Positions 11,825-22,851 of a stretch of DNA of 64,000 nucleotides are shown one piece after another; within the stretch, counting starts at the first letter, position 1; each line of letters opens with the position of its first letter. Origin of the DNA: Amaurobius ferox (Eukaryota; Arthropoda; Arachnida; Araneae; Amaurobiidae); the NCBI GenBank assembly GCA_951213105.1, contig OX578138.1, positions 93,588,914 to 93,652,913 on the forward strand, written 5' to 3'. The position numbers were made by a program, and so were the translations under genes. The notes beneath the pieces were generated by a model, which had not been told where the DNA came from, made no database searches, and worked only from the letters and a program-made list of their open reading frames with translations.

Positions 11825-12300
11825 GATTTTGGTGCAAGGCAGACGACCGTCAACGGTTAAAGGATACTCCTGCCGAGCAGAATTGACAGATATGTTCCGT
11901 TTAACACTGAAAAGCAACAGTTAGTCATATTACATATAGTCTGATTCAGGCGCAATGTCATACGGCCTCCAACCTACAGTTCGCCGTACATTACATCGCA
12001 ACAAGTGCAGAATCAGAAAAACTAACTAGGTGGTTATATTAATTAATAATTTAAGCATCTGCACACTTTTTATGAGACTTTTATAATGTTTTCTGCAGTA
12101 AAATATTCTATGGTGATGTAATCGTAATCGATTTTGCACAATCTCATCATTATTATTTAAATGACTTTGTTAATGGCATCATTAAGGCAATGCTTTTTAT
12201 TATCCGTGTTGAGTTTGTGCAAGTTGCTACTAATAGATCTAACATTACGAGATTTTTTTAAAACCAATCATTGACAAACAAGCTTTTACACTCACAATCA
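11825..12300. other. No gene seen
   Basis: AT-rich single-copy-looking DNA up to the SINE. Confidence 0.5.
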
Positions 12301-12305
12301 CAACT

Positions 12306-12584
12306 CGGGTGCGGTAGCCTGGTGGTTTGCGCGGTGAATTTGCACGCAGCCACAACCGCCGCCGTGTTCATGCGGAGTAAGTACGATCGCGTTAAACATG
12401 TGGGTCCGTAAGTCCTTCCGAGAGGTTGGTAGTAGGGGAAAGAGGGTAGGGTCCCTGTGGATGCCTCCCCCGGTTCCGGTCTACATTGGATGGTACTTCC
12501 CGGCCGTCCAAACAGTTACCTTACACCTTTCTGGTAGGTCGGACGGTCTGGGTCTCAACATCAACAATATTAACAACCCACAAT
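12306..12584 (+). mobile_element. Family D SINE, tRNA-headed copy without 5S part
   Basis: Starts at CGGGTGCGGTAGCCTGGTGG (tRNA box A region) and ends with an imperfect CAA tail. The repeat CACAATCA occurs on both sides (near 12293 and 12582), compatible with a short target-site duplication. The body and tail match 5931-6316 and 33250-33640. The 5S head is absent, so this is either a 5' truncation at the 5S/tRNA joint or a subfamily that never had 5S. Confidence 0.8.
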
Positions 12585-12599
12585 CATAAAACCCGCCTG

Positions 12600-13325
12600 T
12601 TAGGGGCGGTCCCATAATTTGAAAGACACACTCATTACAGCTTTTTTGGCCTTTGTCTGAAGTAAATTGTATATGAATCTGATGCCGGTCACTTGGAAGG
12701 ACTAAAATTGTCAAGTCCCATAAAAATTCGCAATGAATTGACTTTTATAACAAGTCTATTCCTGCCTTTGCAAATATAGGCTATTCTTTGACAGCTGAAT
12801 AGCCGCGAAGCCGGTCCATAGATGTCGTTATCTGCACTGAAAGGCCTTCCAAGCATTTACATTGTCAAAAGCCCGAAAATATTAGAATGTGAAAAGACTT
12901 GGTGATTTAAAAACACGCCATATTTGTAGGTGAATTTTAGACCTTGGAAACAGTTTATTGACAATTCGATTCAGTGTTGATTGAATAAAATAGAAAAAAT
13001 ATATATATTGCATAAATTAGGTATTTAAAACACATTAATTGAAGGGCAGATGCGTTCTCCTAGAGACTTTGGTCATCCAGAAGTATAAGCATCTTGATTT
13101 AAATAAAATATTGCTACATTTACATCAAACATTTTACGCCAGCGGAAAACGGAGACTGAAGCGGACTCTTTAGGCTGAACTTAAGAATTCGAAAAACGAG
13201 CTGAGTGAGCATGAGATGAAGCCTCCCGACTCGCGAAGCTAGATCTGATAACGGGATGGAAGTTGGTGGAGGTCTTATGGAGGTTGCTAAACGTCGGCGA
13301 GCAAATGGTAGAGCCCCTGATATTA
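12600..13325. other. No gene seen
   Basis: Mixed composition. 13140-13320 is less AT-rich than its surroundings, but no frame or RNA fold is recognisable. Confidence 0.4.
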
Positions 13326-13329
13326 AGAA

Positions 13330-13800
13330 AAATTAGATGCCACCGACGTCAAAATCCTTTTAAAATAGAGATATTTTCTGACATTGTTAGATTTAGAAAA
13401 TATTGTTATATGATTTCTATTTTTTTGTTATAATCCGATAAATATTTCCATTATTGATACAATTTTGAAGTGAAAAATTAAAAAAATAACTAGATGCAGC
13501 CACTACCAAAATTCTTTATGAAAAAATAATTTTCTGTCACTGTTAGCGCCAGACACTCATGACATCAAATAATCTTCAATTTTGCGGGGTTATTTAAAAA
13601 ACATAGTTATGCGCTGCTCCTAATTTGTTTACAATCGGATACAAAGTTCTATTTTCCATACAATTCAAGTGAAAAATAATTTTCACTATTTTTCTATGAA
13701 AATTTTATTTCTTTTCATTTATCTTGAGAATCTAATATTTCATTGTTGTAAACATTGTTGTTGTTTCAAAAGAATTAATACTATAATGACGTCATCAAAA
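13330..13800 (+). repeat. Decayed repeat with inverted relatives at 15660-16030
   Basis: Contains two or three loose units of roughly 180 bp with blocks such as TTTTAAAATAGAGATATTTTC and TTGTTATAATCCGATAAA. The reverse complement of similar blocks occurs at 15660-16030, so a family B copy lies between two inverted arms. Confidence 0.45.
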
Positions 13801-14019
13801 ATAAATTTATTGTTCAGAGCTATATTGATGGAGGTAAAGCGAACTATCCCTGTGATAATAATACTGAAGCTACAGTTGAGACTTTAGTTATATTTTTGGC
13901 TGTTGCTGTCGTTAGATTTTAAATATCTTATTGTTGCAAATATGTACCTGAACGTAACATATTTACTTAAAATAAGTTTTAAAAGTCTCTCTATATTAAA
14001 ATAAACTCGTTTGACATGC

Positions 14020-15335
14020 TTTTTTAACACTTTACAACAAAGTTGAAAAATGTTTATGACTTTGTTCATTCTGTCTGTCTGTCTGTCTGTCTGTCCGTTA
14101 GCACAATAACTGCCGTAAAAATGACTTAATCAAAATGAAATTTTAGTATGTTGTTCAGACGGTCTGTGGGACCTATGGGAATATAAATGAATAATATCAC
14201 CCAATCAGTTTTGGATTGAACCCCGGCTGAAAAAATGAAATACATTGAGCCCTATGGGACCTAATTTTTCAAACATTTTTTAAGCGGATTTAAAATTCGC
14301 AAATTGCTTCGAAATTTTTAGGTAATATTCAAATTGTTCCGTAAAATATATAAAAAAAATTCAGCGAAATATATTTAGCCGTTTTTTAAATAAAAATTAA
14401 AATAATAATAACACCTCTTATATGAAACGATCACGTGACCATGATATGAAAGTATCACGTGATCCACTTCAAAATGATATATGGCATCCATCTTGTCTCA
14501 AAATCGTGATTTTTAAAGTTCTTTTTATTTCATATTGAGTGTTGTATCCGTCCAAAAACCACTTTTTTTTGGTTTAAATTCTGTGCATCTACATACTAAA
14601 TCAACGCAATTACAATATATATGAGTTCAAATGCTCATTCAAATTTGATTATTTCTACAACGAAGCCTATTTTTCATTTATGTAAAATGTAAACAGCAAA
14701 ATATGTAGGATGAGTTGTATAGAAATTGCTGTATTTTTTTAACGCAAAAGAATTTAGCTCATGAAGTCTGCATAGCTGATATGAAAGAAATATTCATTGA
14801 CTTTACCGAGGGAAGGACGATTTTTTGCGATGAAGTTTTAAGCATAGAGTTAAATTACTTGTAGCTCCATGGTCTTAATTTTTAATAAAATAAATTATTA
14901 TAGTATTGTGATGAATGACATGAATGGGAAATTATTTATGAATGAAATGCTGCTTTTTTAGACTAAACCAGGCGTGTTATTTTTTCTATGACGTCATTTG
15001 AATGAATTTCAGTTGTTTTCGATGAAGTTTTTAAATATAATAAATTATCGTGGTATTATGATAATTCTAAAATTAATACCGAGTAATATATCACATTTTA
15101 GAGATGTTTAAACCAGGCAATTTATATTTCAATGCCGTCATTTGAATGAAGTTCATTTCTTTCGATGAAGGTTTAAGTTTTCAAATATAATAAACCAATG
15201 TAGTATTGTGAGAAGTTTTAAAATATTACCGAGGAATGTATCGCATTTTAGACATGTTTAAATTAAATTGCATTGCTGTTGGAAAGTGTCTCATAATCAA
15301 TGCTTTAAGCATGATTTATCTTTCTTGTTTACTCT
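14020..15335 (+). mobile_element. Family B non-autonomous element, copy 2
   Basis: Co-linear with 7531-8850 along its whole length, from the AACACTTTACAACAAAGTTG hairpin to the ATGCTTTAAGCATGAT end. It carries two perfect TCACGTGA palindromes (14431 and 14455). Non-coding. Confidence 0.9.
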
Positions 15336-15339
15336 TATT

Positions 15340-15660
15340 AAGTGCATATCACTCCGAAAGTGCGGCTGCACACGCATGTACCTTGGATTGAGCGACATAA
15401 ATGCACCCGCATTATCTATTAATTTCTATTTTTCTAGAGGGGGGAGGGTTCGTCGGAGTTTATTCCACGACAGTGAGTGTGCAGCCGAGAAAATTGGGCG
15501 GATATGTAACTGGTGCATTACGCCTACGTAGTAGGCGTCACGAAAAAGCGCACGATGCGAGCCTAGTGACCGCCAAACAATCCTTGCAAGTCAGGGAAAG
15601 TCCCGCAAAACGAGTTCCGGGGATGGTCAGCGTAAGCTAGAAGAGGGAGGAGCCCCCTAG
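15340..15660. other. GC-richer unclassified insert
   Basis: Visibly richer in G+C and CpG than its neighbours, with a palindrome CGCCTACGTAGTAGGCG at 15520-15536. Two overlapping plus frames (87 and 79 codons) exist in different registers, and neither shows a recognisable motif. It abuts the 3' end of a family B element. I cannot assign it; it could be a fragment of an unrecognised mobile element. Confidence 0.4.
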
Positions 15661-16030
15661 TTGCATCAAAATAGTAATTTTTATCTGATTGTAACCAAAA
15701 AAGAGGCAACAGTTGGTATTCTAAATCATCATTCAAAATTGCAAATGATGACGTAGATCCAGCGTTATCTTTGACAAAAATATCTCTATTTTAGAAGGAC
15801 TTTGTCCGTCTGCACCTCGTTTAAAAATATGTCCATTTCAAAATTGTATAAAATCTAGAAATTTTTATCCCATTCTAATCAAAATAAAAGGCAATATATG
15901 GCAAAGTATTGTAAATCAAGCAAAATTGCACATCATTTGACGGCATAGGTTTTTATCATAGACGTTATCATTTGACGGCTTGACAGAAAATCTATCCATT
16001 TTAGAATCACTCTGTCAACGGCTGGAATTG
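15660..16030 (-). repeat. Inverted relatives of the 13330-13800 repeat
   Basis: Two units carrying the reverse complement of the TTATAATCCGATAAA and AATAGAGATATTTT blocks of 13330-13800. Diverged and non-coding. Confidence 0.45.
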
Positions 16031-16174
16031 TGTTTTATTTTAATATAGATATATATGAAATAAGTATTTGGTTAAGGGAAAACTATTAAAAATATTTATA
16101 AAAATCAATAACTGAAAAGTGTCCCAAGGGGTGCCGATCCAGTACGTAACTTGAGAATCCAGAAATTTTAAAAT

Positions 16175-16730
16175 TTACTATTCAACGATATCACTCCCAA
16201 AGTATGGAAGTTTTTATCTCTGCGCCACCCATTCTTCATTAGAAGTTTTGTAAAATCTGGAATTCCATTTTTTGACGTTATCGTCTCATTTTCACAATGT
16301 AGTCCCAGTAAAAATTGGGCCTCTCTATCAATTCCCTCCTGTCGCCGCTGTCAAAAGATATCAATTAAGTCCATAATTAATGGCTTCTGGCCATGTTCAG
16401 CAGCTTTCGTAATCGTCCGCTTCGAAATTTTCGAAGAGTGATTTGACACAGGGAAGGGGGAGGGTGGGTGTGTGTATGTGGGGGGGGGGGCTAGAATTAT
16501 GAGTATGTGCCTTCATACTTAATTTATTCGTGCGACATGATGGGTTGATGGGAGACGGAGTAGGGAATGATAGGAGAAGATATCATTGGAGCATATTAAT
16601 AGAGTTTCATGCTAAATTTGGATGTTCGCAGAAACTAATACAGATTGATATGACGACCCTTGCACCAGTCAACGGAGTTATTTATTCGATATATTTTGAT
16701 AACATAAAATCTGTAATATAAAAACTAAAA
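16175..16730 (+). repeat. Family C repeat
   Basis: Co-linear with 5455-5930 and 19335-19890, including the downstream GGGTTGATGGGAGACG / TTTCATGCTAAATTTGGATG part. It contains a G-quadruplex-type pattern at 16451-16469 and a G-run at 16480-16490. Confidence 0.8.
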
Positions 16731-16734
16731 TTTA

Positions 16735-17264
16735 ACATTTGGTAACTGTTTATACTACACATTTTTACAGAGTCTATGGTGACATATTTTATTATTTTTC
16801 CACCCTCGAGCACGTGATTTGCATCTGAACCATATACATATTTATTTTACAATAAAATTTTGTTGGGCGTTAAAATATATCCCACTTATAAATAATTGAA
16901 GTGACACGTTGGAATTAGATTATTTAAGTTAAGTATTTTAATATACAGCTATACTGCTGTTACGTGGAAAACCACACGTCCGGTAAGGACGCGAAGAAGG
17001 CTTCTTTCGTATAAGGAAGTAAATTAAGATGCATTGTACAAGTAATTAAAATGAAGAGACTTAATTTAAAAACAATAACACAATATTTATACTATAAACA
17101 TCATTATTAATAATATTTAACATTCCTACTTTACAAACAACATTACTAATAACATTTAATACTACTACTTTATACACCATACATCTCTCACAGTGTTCTA
17201 ATCATTGGATATAGTTCCTTAACCTTATGTAATTCTAAATGGGGTGAGAGAGAGCTAGAGTGCC
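16735..17264. other. No gene seen
   Basis: AT-rich. A possible ATTATTAATAATATTTAA repeat motif recurs near 17105-17160. Confidence 0.45.
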
Positions 17265-17277
17265 ACACAGGCCATCG

Positions 17278-17351
17278 TTGTTGTTGTTGAGACCCAGACC
17301 GTCCGACCTACCAGAAAGGTGTAAGGCAACTGTATGGACGGCCGGGAAGTG
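17278..17351 (-). mobile_element. Family D SINE, 5'-truncated 74-bp copy with target duplication
   Basis: Flanked by the exact 13-bp direct repeat ACACAGGCCATCG (17265-17277 and 17352-17364). The minus strand holds only the SINE tail, GGTAGGTCGGACGGTCTGGG, and a CAA tail. This is the classic footprint of incomplete LINE-driven reverse transcription starting at the 3' tail. Confidence 0.95.
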
Positions 17352-17369
17352 ACACAGGCCATCGTGTAA

Positions 17370-18145
17370 AATAAGTGTAAGATCGCCTACTTTCATCATC
17401 GAGGATCACGGGCTCTTCCGTTTGCCGTCTCAGAACAGCCTCATCGGTCTGCTGTTGACTCCGTCGCGCTTGCGAACTTTCGTTACCACAGCACAAAAGA
17501 AAGTCCTCAATTTTCAAACTGCAAACATTGCTCTGTCTTTCTCTTTCCCCTCTACAAGGTGCCCCAGTCTATAATTAGTCAAGTCAATTAAAAGATACGC
17601 CTTGCAGCTCTATTATTGGCCAAGGCCCCCCTTGAAATTTAAGAAATCTAATCTCATGTTTTTAGGCGTTGAAAGTTCTCACGAGAATTTCCTCATGAAC
17701 CATGTGATAAAAATTGGCCTCTCGGGTCAGCAGTGTCAACCCCTTCCGTTCATCACACCACCTGATGCTCACTTGAAATTGAGAAGCCCCCCTTTCTTTT
17801 TTCGAACCATGCCCGGTACAGCTGCGTTCGAGGGAACGTTATAATTATTACCTCGGTGCATGAGGGACCATCTTCTCAGGTCTACTTCCTATTTTAAAAC
17901 TGTAATGTTACATTGTGATTGCAAATTTCAATGTAACAACGGCCTCCTTCTGAAGGCCTTTCTGAAAATGAATTAATATAGTTTTTAAAAGAAAATATAT
18001 TGTTAAAACAGGATCTATTTTGAATATATGATATCTTTACTAAGTAATTAAACAAAAAATATTATAATAAGTAAAATAAAACGTTTTGTATAGATGATAA
18101 AGATAACATGTACAAACTAATTACGCACAAATTAAAACAAAATAA
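17370..18145. other. No gene seen
   Basis: Slightly GC-richer to 17860 and AT-rich after. Frames of 69 and 80 codons show no known motif. A splice-like structure could not be built. Confidence 0.4.
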
Positions 18146-18147
18146 GT

Positions 18148-19312
18148 AAAAACAAGAAAAATTAATCATGCATAAAGAATTGATTATGAAACACTTTCCA
18201 ACTACAATGCAATTTTATTTAAAGATCTCTAAAATGCGATACATTCAGCGGTGATATTTTTAAAATTATCACAATACTACAATAAGTTATTATATTTAAA
18301 AACGTCAGCGAAAAAAAATGCACTTTATTCAAATGACGTCATTGAAATATAAATTGCCTTGCTCTCTATGAAAAAGCAATAAAAATTTCATTCATAAACA
18401 TTTATTCTATTCCTTTCATTCATCCCAATACTACAATAATTTATTTTACTTAAAAATGTAAAACCATGAAGGTAAAAGTAATTTAACTCTGTGCTTAAAA
18501 CTTCACCGAAAAAGTCGGCTATAAAATCGTCTGTTCTCCATGTAAAATCAATTACTGTTTCATCCATAGCAACTGTATTGTAGACTCCAGCGCTAAATAA
18601 TTTTGTGTTAAAGAAATTCAACAATTCTTATACAACTCATATTACAGCTTGATATTTTTACAATTTCCATAAGTGAAAATTAGGCTTCGTTGTAGAAATA
18701 ATCAAAGTTTGATGATCATTTAAACTCAAATATATTGTAATTGCGTTGTTTCTGAACATTGATGCACATAAATTAAGCAATAATAAAGCGGTTTTAGAAC
18801 GAAAACAACACTAAATATAAATTAAAAAGAACTTTAAAAATCATGATTTTGACACAAGATGGATGCCATACTTTATTTTGAAGTGGGTCACGTGATCTCT
18901 TCATATGGTGGTCACGTGATCTCGTCATATAATGGGTGTAATTAATATTTTAATTTTTATTTAAAAAACTACTGAATATACTTTTCTGTAATTTTTTTAT
19001 ATATTTTATGGGATAATTTGAATATTTCCTAAAACTTTCGAGGCAATTTGTAAATTTTAAATTCGCTTAAATGTTTGAAAAATTAGGTCCCATAGATTTC
19101 AATGTAATTCATTTTTTCAAGCCGGGTTCAATCCAAAACTAATTGGGTGATATTATTCATTTATATTCCCATAGGTCCCACAGACTGTCTGAACAACATA
19201 CTAAAATTTCGTTTTGATGAAGTCATTTTTACGACAGTCGACGTAACAGACAGACAGAATGAACAAAATCATAAACACTATTCAACTGTGTTGTAAAGTG
19301 TTAGAAAATGAA
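18148..19312 (-). mobile_element. Family B non-autonomous element, copy 3
   Basis: Reverse orientation copy: starts at AACAAGAAAAATTAATCATG and ends at the hairpin end CAACTGTGTTGTAAAGTGTT. It has two TCACGTGA palindromes (18888 and 18912). More diverged than copies 2, 4 and 5. Confidence 0.85.
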
Positions 19313-19334
19313 GTATATAATATATTTATTTCCA

Positions 19335-19890
19335 GAATTTTTATTAATTAACTATTTGAACCCATCACTCTGAAGCCATAAATGTGTTTTTTTTTTCCCA
19401 AGTTCGCAAAAAATTCAGAACAATGTTGAGAAAATCTGAAATATAAATTTTGATATTAACGTCTCATTTCCACGATGTAGTGCTAGTAAAAACTGCGCCA
19501 CTTTATCAATTCTCTGCTGTCGGCTCTGTCAAAGATATCAATTAAGTCCGTAATTAATGACTTCTATCCATGCTGGGCTGCTCCCCCTAATCGCCCGCTT
19601 CGAAATTTTCAAAGCGGGATTTGACATGGGGGCGAGAATTATGAGTATGTGTCTTCGCACTTAATTTATTTGAGCAGCAAGATGGGTTGTTTGCTTAAGG
19701 GGCTGAAATGAGCGGGATGTCGCTGGGGGTATATTAATAGTTTCATACTAAATTTGGATGATGACAGAAACTAGAAAATATAGATTTATATGATGATGTG
19801 AGGGTGTTTGTATCAACTTCTGATATAACGTGATTAAACGAAGGGTTTTGATAAAATAAGATCTATAATGTGTAAAAGAACTAAAAATGT
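19335..19890 (+). repeat. Family C repeat
   Basis: Shares the full block order with 16175-16730, including GATATCAATTAAGTCCGTAA and the terminal GGGCTGAAATGAGCGGGATG part. Non-coding. Confidence 0.8.
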
Positions 19891-20214
19891 GAGAATTTAA
19901 TATATGTGGTAATATCAACTAAAATAATTTAGGAACGTTGTTATTTTCAGAAGTCGTGTATCCTCATTATTCCCTAAAGGAATGTTTCTGCCGTTGTTTA
20001 CTTTATAAATGAAAAATTGCTGTTCGTAAATAGCAAAAACTAAATATAAATTTTTTATTTAGACAGCATTCTTACTTTTGGAGTAGCTCACGAAAATATC
20101 TCAAAGACAGTCGCTATGCATTTCCATATTGTTTGTTTATCAAATGCCAGCCTGTTGACTATTAAATCATAAGGCTTCGTGCTCTCCAATATTTTTCCAC
20201 AATACAATTACAAT

Positions 20215-20870
20215 GAGAAAATGCAGGGCATTCGTCAATGTGCGCAGTGGTCATGTCTGCAGTGGTCAAAACACACAGTGGTACGCAGTGGTCAAAACAC
20301 ACACAGGTGAATTGACAATATTAAAACGAAAGAGATGGGCACGAAGACAATCGTGTCCAGTCAAAAGTCTAAACGTGGCAGTCGCAGCTGTACGAGGAGC
20401 ATTAGGGACACAATGGGCACTGTTGCTGAGAACAAACACTCCAGAGTTTAACACGAGAAGAGCAAACAGCCGCAGTACGGAAGGAATGTCTAAAGACTCT
20501 ATTTATTTCAAGTTTTGATGAATGAAAGGGCAAATTTCTGTTAGATTTCTGGGTTATATTGCACCCCTTCTTTGCCAAAAATTCTGCTTTATCATTACCC
20601 TCGACACCGCAGTGGGGGGCATCCACTGGAAAGACACCTTGCGTTGTATTTTCCCGAGAAGATCTACACAGTGTATTTCCGTATTGTAACTACACTTTTT
20701 TTAAATGTCTTGAATGAGAAACATGTTTTTCTTCGGAACCTCCTGATGGCCTGGATGGCTGTAACTCTGCGATAACGCCGACAGCGGGACAAAACGTGAA
20801 ACGAATTGAAAAATTCTGAAGTATGGTAAAACACATCAAAAATATTTTGAATATTTTCTACCACAGACTA
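20215..20870 (-). pseudogene. Decayed non-LTR retrotransposon: RNase H and C-terminal region
   Basis: The minus strand encodes, in three frames that follow each other, KIQRKVSFQWMP (about 20680-20615), HCGVEGNDKAEFLAKKG (about 20610-20560), RLLTGHDCLRAHLFRF (about 20370-20320) and AHIDECPAFSHC (about 20240). The QW-P-HCG-EGN-AD/E-LAKKG series is the RNase H segment of I/Jockey/R1-type LINEs, and the TGH..L.AHL..F..V.SP.C and H-D-CP series is the region that follows it. Frame changes occur near 20612 and around 20400-20450, and a short internal duplication (GTGTGTTTTGACCACTGC twice) breaks the C-terminus. Reverse transcriptase and endonuclease domains are missing, so it is a dead 5'-truncated copy. 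Confidence 0.75.
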
Positions 20871-20981
20871 GAAATTTTAGTAAACTGTATATAAAACACC
20901 ATCTCGACGTACAGAATTTTTTTTGTCCTGTACTTCAAGATGGTGTTTTAACAAAAGAGAGTTTACAAATACTTGTAGACT
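20865..20981. other. Strong fold-back (hairpin) sequence
   Basis: Core arms 20893-20914 and 20928-20949 are complementary at 20 of 22 positions around a 13-nt loop that contains a T-run. Outside the core, after an internal bulge, GTAAACT and AGTCTA-type blocks pair again, so the fold-back extends to about 117 nt. The size resembles a microRNA precursor, but a small MITE would look the same. Confidence 0.7.
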
Positions 20982-21109
20982 TTGATAGAAAATATGTAAT
21001 TAAAAAAAGTTGCAATTTGATTTGAAAGGTGTTAATTCCCTGTATAATAAATGTTGATGTTTCTATCGAAAATGTATGAATTTTAAATAATCTTACTGTC
21101 CCTGCTGGG

Positions 21110-21300
21110 CTCGAATAACGTGAACTCGAATAATCCCTGCTGGGTTCGAAATCTTAATAGCCAGCTGACTCTCTCAATTGAGCTACCTGGACGGAATTGC
21201 AAACTCTTATTGTCGAAGTGGACTTATTATCCTCTTTTAATGTCAGATTGACGTGCAACTTGACAATCTGATCAGAACCTTAGCCGAGAACGAAATCTGA
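21110..21300 (-). repeat. Family E tRNA-derived SINE
   Basis: The minus strand holds a tRNA-like stretch with box A-like TAGCTCAATTGAGAG near 21185 and a box B-like TTTCGAACCCAG near 21125. Flanking blocks (GACAATAAGAGTTTGCAATTCC, and the GATTGACG..AACTTGACAATCTGA block) recur at 22060-22200, 30595-31130 and 32762-33240. Confidence 0.65.
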
Positions 21301-21880
21301 GAGGGGATGAAGTGAAATAGTACAAGGGGACTCAGCAGTGATGAAGGAGGGGGGTCTCACTAGAAAAAAATTGGAGGGGGGGGGGAGAGGAAAATGCAAA
21401 AATATTAAATTTTTGTCTTTAAATTAACCCCTGTATTAAAATTGTATTTTAATTATAACTAAATACAGTATATCACACAATACTAACTCTGTAACTATAT
21501 TCAGCAGTTATAGCATGATAATGCATAACTCTACATAACTAAGTTCTAGCGTTATTTATATTCTAAAGCAATACATTATAGTTGATAATGCATAACTCTA
21601 AAATGTCTAATTATGAAACTCTACCTCTTTCGAAACCTTGTTAAACATTTTAAAATTAAATATGTAAATAAACTCATGATCATCAATATAACCAGAAATT
21701 CAACCGCTAAAATTTTTATTTCTGCACTATACAAAACGAAGTAATATACAAAAAAATCTGAAAAAGCAGTTTTTCGTGTAGAATTTGGATGACATGTATG
21801 ACATTTCATACCACTGGGGCCTGAGTATATATACTTCTTGGGTTGGGTGGGTGGGGGAGGGGGCTGAGACCCATGCTTGG
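21301..21880. other. No gene seen
   Basis: Includes a G-run near 21375. A 94-codon minus frame over 21621-21905 is AT-rich and low complexity, and is not supported as a gene. Confidence 0.45.
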
Positions 21881-22200
21881 CTACGGCTCTGATCTGACTG
21901 ACCACCTCTTGTAATTTTTATCTCTGATTAGCTTCCTCATGCTATTTTTATCCTCCAGGTTAGCATTCAGCGTGACGGTTAGCATCCAAATTTGAAAGCT
22001 GCGAGTCCCTTGAATCTGTGCTAATCTTACTAGGGTAACTTTCATATCCCCGACATCATTGTATTAACCTGTAAGAATAGGGCCATTGTAAAGAACCTGT
22101 CTGTCCGCGCCGGAGTTCGAACCGAAGATCTCCCAATTGAGCTACTGGGATGGAATTGCAAGCTATAATCGTCAAAGTGAACACTTTGCAGGATTTATTT
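21881..22200 (-). repeat. Family E tRNA-derived SINE, longer copy
   Basis: Includes the family E body (GCTTCCTCATGCTATTTTTA, TAATCTTACTAGGGT) and the tRNA-like part around 22110-22175, with GAGCTACTGGGATGGAATTG read on plus. The same order is present at 30595-31130. Confidence 0.65.
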
Positions 22201-22788
22201 ATTCAGTGGGAATACGCTTAAAGCTAATATCCAAATAAGAACTTAACCTCACAGTACTAGTAAAAATGCTAAATCACTGCACCTCAGAAATAATCAACAG
22301 CTCTTAGTTCGGTGGCGCCACCTAGTGGGACTAAAACCAAGTAAAAATATAATTATTTTGATTCCTAACTTGAAGTCACATTTAGGCTTCAGAGGTACTT
22401 TTAGTGATTATGAAATTTATACTACTACTTTGCCCACATTTTAATGGTACACTTTAAAGAAATCGCTTCTTTTATCAGTAATGGGAGAATACTAATTGCC
22501 TAGATTGCCAAAATTCAACGGATAGAACGAATATTTCCCCGCTTTTTTCTTTCAATTTTGAGAACCGAATCGTAATAAAATAAAAATAAAATAACTTCAA
22601 CAAAAATGCCTTTACAGTCCCAAATCAATCAAGGAACACCCCAATACACGTCGGTGCACCCCAATATACTCCAGCGATTGGTTCAAAATGGACCAATACC
22701 GGCTGTTTTCCGAATATACACAGTCGCGTTTCGCGTAGGACACCGAGCCTTAACGCATAATTTATTTATCTGGCGGTTTATTCATTTC
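22201..22788. other. No gene; possible CTCF-like site
   Basis: No coding feature. 22314-22329 on the minus strand reads CCCACTAGGTGGCGCC, a close match to the CTCF core consensus, and overlaps the palindrome GGTGGCGCCACC. Confidence 0.4.
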
Positions 22789-22800
22789 AACTTATACGTG

Positions 22801-22839
22801 TTTTCTGGTAGGTCGGACGGTCTGGGTCTCCACAACAAC
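22801..22839 (+). mobile_element. Family D SINE tail, 39 bp, with target duplication
   Basis: Only the last 39 bp of the SINE, TCTGGTAGGTCGGACGGTCT with a CAACAAC tail, lie between the direct repeats AACTTATACGTG (22789-22800 and 22840-22851). An extreme 5' truncation that nevertheless kept its target-site duplication. Confidence 0.95.
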
Positions 22840-22851
22840 AACTTATACGTG

